Source: an uncultured Faecalibacterium sp.
GTDB lineage: Bacteria > Bacillota > Clostridia > Oscillospirales > Ruminococcaceae
NCBI GenBank assembly: GCA_902463905.1
Contig: CABQHF010000109.1
Location: 1-7,197 of the forward strand
Reading direction: 5' to 3'
DNA length: 7,197 nucleotides
Shown: piece after piece, positions 4,672 through 7,197 of the stretch
Numbering within the stretch: the stretch's first letter is position 1
Layout: each line of letters opens with the position of its first letter
The notes under the pieces: generated by a model
Databases searched by the model: none
What the model saw: only the letters and a program-made list of their open reading frames with translations
Told to the model about the DNA's origin: nothing
Program-made: the position numbers and the translations under genes

Positions 4672-6569
4672 GCAGCGTACTTGCTGGCAGCGGCACCTGC
4701 AATGCGACCAAAGACGGTGAAGTCAGCCACAGCGTTGCCGCCCAGACGGTTTGCACCGTGCACACCGCCGGTGACCTCACCGGCTGCGAACAGACCGGGG
4801 ATCACGCTGCCGTCAGCCTTCAGCACCTCAGTGTTGGTGTTGATCTTCAGGCCGCCCATGGTGTGATGCACACCAGCGGTGACCTTGATGGCATAGTACG
4901 GAGCGGTGTTCAGGGGGTTCGCGAAGCTGGTGCGGCCGAAGTCGGGGTCGTTCTTGGCCTCAACGTAGCCATTCCAGGTGTTCATGGTCTCGGCAAAAGC
5001 AGTCTCATCGACGCCCATGGCCTTGGCCAGCTCTTCGTAGGTCTCACCGGTCACGGTGTAGCCCTTCTTGATGTAGCCCTGGATGACGCTGGAAGCATCG
5101 GCCATGGCCTGATCCACCACCAGCCAGCTGTAGCTGCCGGTCTGTGCGATCTCAGCTGCGGAGACCACGTCACGGGTGCCCACTTCGTCGATGAAGCGCT
5201 TGCCCTCGGCGTTGATCAGCACAGCGCCGTCGCCGCGCAGACCCTCGGTGATCAGGGCAGCGGTGTTGGCTTCCACGGTGGGGTGGATCTGGATCTGATC
5301 CATGTCCACGGTCTCGGCACCGATGGCGGTGGCCATCTCGATGCCCTGGCCCTGAGCGCCGGCAGCATTGGTGGTCATGAAGCCCTTCAGCTCAGGCTTG
5401 TACTCAACGACCATGTCCAGGTTTGCGCCGAAACCGCCGGTAGCCAGCACAACAGCCTTGGCATTGACGGTGACGGTCTCACCGGAAGCACCGGTAGCCT
5501 TCACGCCCACGGCAGCGCCGTTGGCATCGGTCAGGATCTCGGTAGCGGTGGTGTTCAGCAGAGTCTGCACACCAGCCTTGTCGCAGTTCTCCTGCAGCAG
5601 GGGGATCATGTAAGAACCGACGGAAACGGTCTTGCCGTCGCCGTCCACGGGGCGATGGATGCGCTTGACGGATGCGCCGCCGAAGCTGGACACGCTGTGC
5701 AGAGTGATGCCGTGCTCGCCCAGCCAGTCAATGGCGTCAGCACTGTTGGAGCACAGGGTCTCCACCAGCTCAGGGTTATTCAGACCCTTGCCGCCGATCA
5801 TGGTATCCAGCTCCATCAGCTCCACGCTGTCAAAGTAGCCCTTGGGGTCAGCCTGGTAGGCAGCCCACTGCTCAGAGACCGTCTTGGCCAGAGCGGTGAT
5901 GGTAGCGTTGTCGGCGTACTTTTCAGCAGCGGTCTTCAGGGTCTTTTCCACGCCTGCAGACTCGCCGAACTCGTTCTCGTCCTGGTACACGGTCTTGCCG
6001 GCGTTCATGCCACCGGTAGCGCGCACGGAGTTGCCGCCCACCATGGGCTGGCTCTCCAGGATGACAACGCTCTTGCCCTCGCCGGCAGCGGTGATGGCAG
6101 CAGTCATACCTGCGCCGCCTGCGCCAACGATGACGATATCGGTGTCGATGGTGGAATCCTCAGCCTTGGTGTTCTCAGCCTCGACTGCAGTCTTGTAGTC
6201 ATCGGCGTTCAGGCCTGCTGCCACCAGAGCGGCAGCTGCAGCCTCCTTGATGGCATCGGAGGTGATGGTAGCGCCAGAGACGCCATCCACAGCGATGCTG
6301 CCGGTCTCAGCGATCTGGCCGGGCAGCTGCTCCAGAGCCAGGGTACCAATGCCCTGGGTCTCGTCGGCGCCCTCAGCGGTACAGCCGGTGATCTTGCTGT
6401 CGGTCAGGGTCAGGGTGACGGTCACGTCGCCGCCCATGCCCTTTGCAGTGCCGGTGAAGTCACCGGAAACACCCGCAGCAGAGGAGGCGGAATTGCTCTT
6501 TGCACCGCAGCCGAACAGGCTCAGGGCCATGACGGATGCCAGCGCAAGCGCAGCAATGCGTTTTCTCAT
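4668..6569 (-). CDS. Flavinylated fumarate-reductase-type lipoprotein (FMN-binding + FAD domains, 633 aa)
   Basis: This is an extracytoplasmic flavoprotein reductase. Lipobox L-F-G-C puts the lipidated Cys at 21, followed by a Ser/Ala linker. Residues about 36-118 form the FMN-binding domain with the flavinylation motif DGVSGATITS, with Thr101 as the likely covalent FMN site (attached by ApbE). Residues about 143-633 form the flavocytochrome-c FAD domain: VIVGAGGAGM (147-155), Glu172 for the FAD ribose, and GANRLGGNAV near the C-terminus. By spacing, the Shewanella Fcc3 fumarate reductase residues His365, Thr377, Glu378, Arg381, Arg402, His504 and Arg544 correspond to His429, Thr441, Glu442, Arg445, Arg466, His568 and Arg608. 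All are present, so it looks catalytically intact and fumarate-like, though related enzymes reduce other enoates. It lacks the heme domain of Fcc3. GGAAGG lies 11 nt before ATG. No consensus promoter is visible between 6570 and 6640. Confidence 0.93.
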   Translation of the reverse strand: MRKRIAALALASVMALSLFGCGAKSNSASSAAGVSGDFTGTAKGMGGDVTVTLTLTDSKITGCTAEGADETQGIGTLALEQLPGQIAETGSIAVDGVSGATITSDAIKEAAAAALVAAGLNADDYKTAVEAENTKAEDSTIDTDIVIVGAGGAGMTAAITAAGEGKSVVILESQPMVGGNSVRATGGMNAGKTVYQDENEFGESAGVEKTLKTAAEKYADNATITALAKTVSEQWAAYQADPKGYFDSVELMELDTMIGGKGLNNPELVETLCSNSADAIDWLGEHGITLHSVSSFGGASVKRIHRPVDGDGKTVSVGSYMIPLLQENCDKAGVQTLLNTTATEILTDANGAAVGVKATGASGETVTVNAKAVVLATGGFGANLDMVVEYKPELKGFMTTNAAGAQGQGIEMATAIGAETVDMDQIQIHPTVEANTAALITEGLRGDGAVLINAEGKRFIDEVGTRDVVSAAEIAQTGSYSWLVVDQAMADASSVIQGYIKKGYTVTGETYEELAKAMGVDETAFAETMNTWNGYVEAKNDPDFGRTSFANPLNTAPYYAIKVTAGVHHTMGGLKINTNTEVLKADGSVIPGLFAAGEVTGGVHGANRLGGNAVADFTVFGRIAGAAASKYAA

Positions 6570-6635
6570 GATTGGATTTTCCTTCCTTCTTCTTATGTTT
6601 GCTTCGTGGTTTGTTTAGACGAACATCTATCAGCA

Positions 6636-6675
6636 TAAAAAGGGGAAGCTCCGCATTCGGAACGCAGCTTCCCCT
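6636..6675 (-). terminator. Intrinsic terminator after the GGGtGRT gene
   Basis: On the minus strand AGGGGAAGCT (6675-6666) pairs perfectly with AGCTTCCCCT (6650-6641). An inner GCGTT/AATGC stem sits around a 3-nt loop, and a run of U residues follows (down to 6636). It sits 22 nt after the GGGtGRT stop codon and about 65 nt before the reductase start, so most transcripts should end before the reductase unit. Confidence 0.87.
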
Positions 6676-6696
6676 CTGCCGAACTAAAACAGAAAC

Positions 6697-7197
6697 TTAG
6701 GCGTTGGCCTGAGCTGCAGCAACAGCGCATGCAACGGTAGCGCCGACCATGGGGTTGTTGCCCATGCCGATCAGGCCCATCATCTCAACGTGAGCGGGCA
6801 CGGAGGAAGAGCCAGCGAACTGAGCATCACCGTGCACACGGCCCAGAGAGTCGGTCAGACCGTAGCTGGCGGGGCCTGCTGCCACGTTATCGGGGTGCAG
6901 GGTACGGCCCGTGCCGCCGCCGGAAGCAACGGAGAAGTACTTCTTGCCGTTCTCGATGGCCCACTTCTTGTAGGTGCCAGCAACCAGGTGCTGGAAGCGG
7001 ACGGGGTTGGTGGAGTTGCCGGTGATGGAGCACTGAACGTCCTCCTTCTTCATGATGGCAACGCCTTCCATAACGTCGTTAGCACCGTAGCACTTAACGG
7101 CTGCGCGCTCACCCTCGGAGAAGGGGATCTCCTTGACGACCTTCAGGGTCTGGGTGGGGATGTCGTACTCGGTCTGCACATAGGTGAAGCCGTTGAT
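6697..7197 (-). CDS. GGGtGRT-family protein, C-terminal half (partial)
   Basis: The reading frame stays open to the right edge, so only the last 166 residues are present. A GTG at 7179 is an internal valine, not the start, because the frame continues upstream as INGFTY. The segment contains the family's name motif GGGTGRT in SVASGGGTGRTLHPDN (about residues 91-106 of this fragment). Conserved-looking runs follow: GPASYGLTDSLGRVHGDAQF and HVEMMGLIGMGNNPMVGATV. The family is found mainly in anaerobic bacteria and is biochemically uncharacterised as far as I know. I recall it often lying next to a NifU-like Fe-S scaffold gene, which would be outside this window. No signal peptide can be judged. 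The glycine-rich loop suggests phosphate or nucleotide binding, which is inference only. A strong terminator follows the stop codon. Confidence 0.88.
   Translation of the reverse strand: MNGFTYVQTEYDIPTQTLKVVKEIPFSEGERAAVKCYGANDVMEGVAIMKKEDVQCSITGNSTNPVRFQHLVAGTYKKWAIENGKKYFSVASGGGTGRTLHPDNVAAGPASYGLTDSLGRVHGDAQFAGSSSVPAHVEMMGLIGMGNNPMVGATVACAVAAAQANA

Noticed and set aside
4215..6638. An 807-codon open frame on the plus strand
   Set aside because: It lies antisense to the flavin reductase and NusG-II genes, which have clear domains, motifs and a ribosome site. Its translation is rich in Gly/Val/His/Ala without domain motifs, as expected from the reverse complement of a GC3-rich gene.
6697..7179. 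GTG at 7179 as the start of the GGGtGRT protein
   Set aside because: The frame continues open upstream to the window edge and the family is roughly twice this length, so the fragment is simply cut by the window.
1..7197. CRISPR array, tRNA or rRNA gene, insertion sequence
   Set aside because: I saw no regularly spaced repeats, no cloverleaf or rRNA-like segment, and no transposase or terminal inverted repeats in the window.

Overview
The window looks like chromosomal DNA of a GC-rich, anaerobic, low-oxygen-adapted Firmicute. A gut Clostridia/Oscillospiraceae member such as a Faecalibacterium relative is my best guess, but it is an inference without a database search. Supporting signs are a T-box-controlled alanyl-tRNA synthetase gene, Gram-positive-style lipoproteins with Ser/Ala-rich linkers, a flavinylated fumarate-reductase-type lipoprotein, a NusG-domain-II membrane protein and a GGGtGRT-family protein, the last typical of anaerobes.

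Layout from left to right. Bases 1-454 hold the first 13 codons of alaS on the minus strand, its roughly 380-nt T-box leader with an intrinsic terminator, and a near-perfect extended -10 promoter. Directly upstream on the same strand (471-1196) is a small lipoprotein of unknown function. Its promoter diverges from that of a plus-strand RluA-family pseudouridine synthase (1379-2329), and a perfect 20-bp inverted repeat lies between the two promoters. The pseudouridine synthase gene is followed 41 bases later by a stand-alone Mrr-type (type IV) restriction endonuclease (2371-3285), whose codon use is clearly less GC-rich. A perfect 13-bp stem terminator (3302-3339) separates this plus-strand pair from the minus-strand genes that fill the rest of the window.

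The minus-strand right half contains a secreted protein of unknown function with its own promoter (3360-4049), then a two-gene unit read from 6569 down to 4273. The first gene of that unit is a 633-residue lipoprotein with an FMN-binding flavinylation domain fused to a flavocytochrome-c/fumarate-reductase-type FAD domain. The second is a 132-residue single-pass membrane protein with a NusG-II domain and three cysteines, joined to the first by an ATGA stop/start overlap. Upstream, ending in its own terminator, is the C-terminal half of a GGGtGRT-family protein that runs off the right edge.

How the genes may work together: the coupled pair is best read as an extracytoplasmic anaerobic reductase module in which a surface-tethered flavoprotein passes electrons to a soluble acceptor, probably a fumarate-like dicarboxylate, with the NusG-II protein as a membrane-anchored partner. 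The other genes are housekeeping (alaS, RluA family), defence (Mrr) or unknown envelope proteins, and no common pathway links them.
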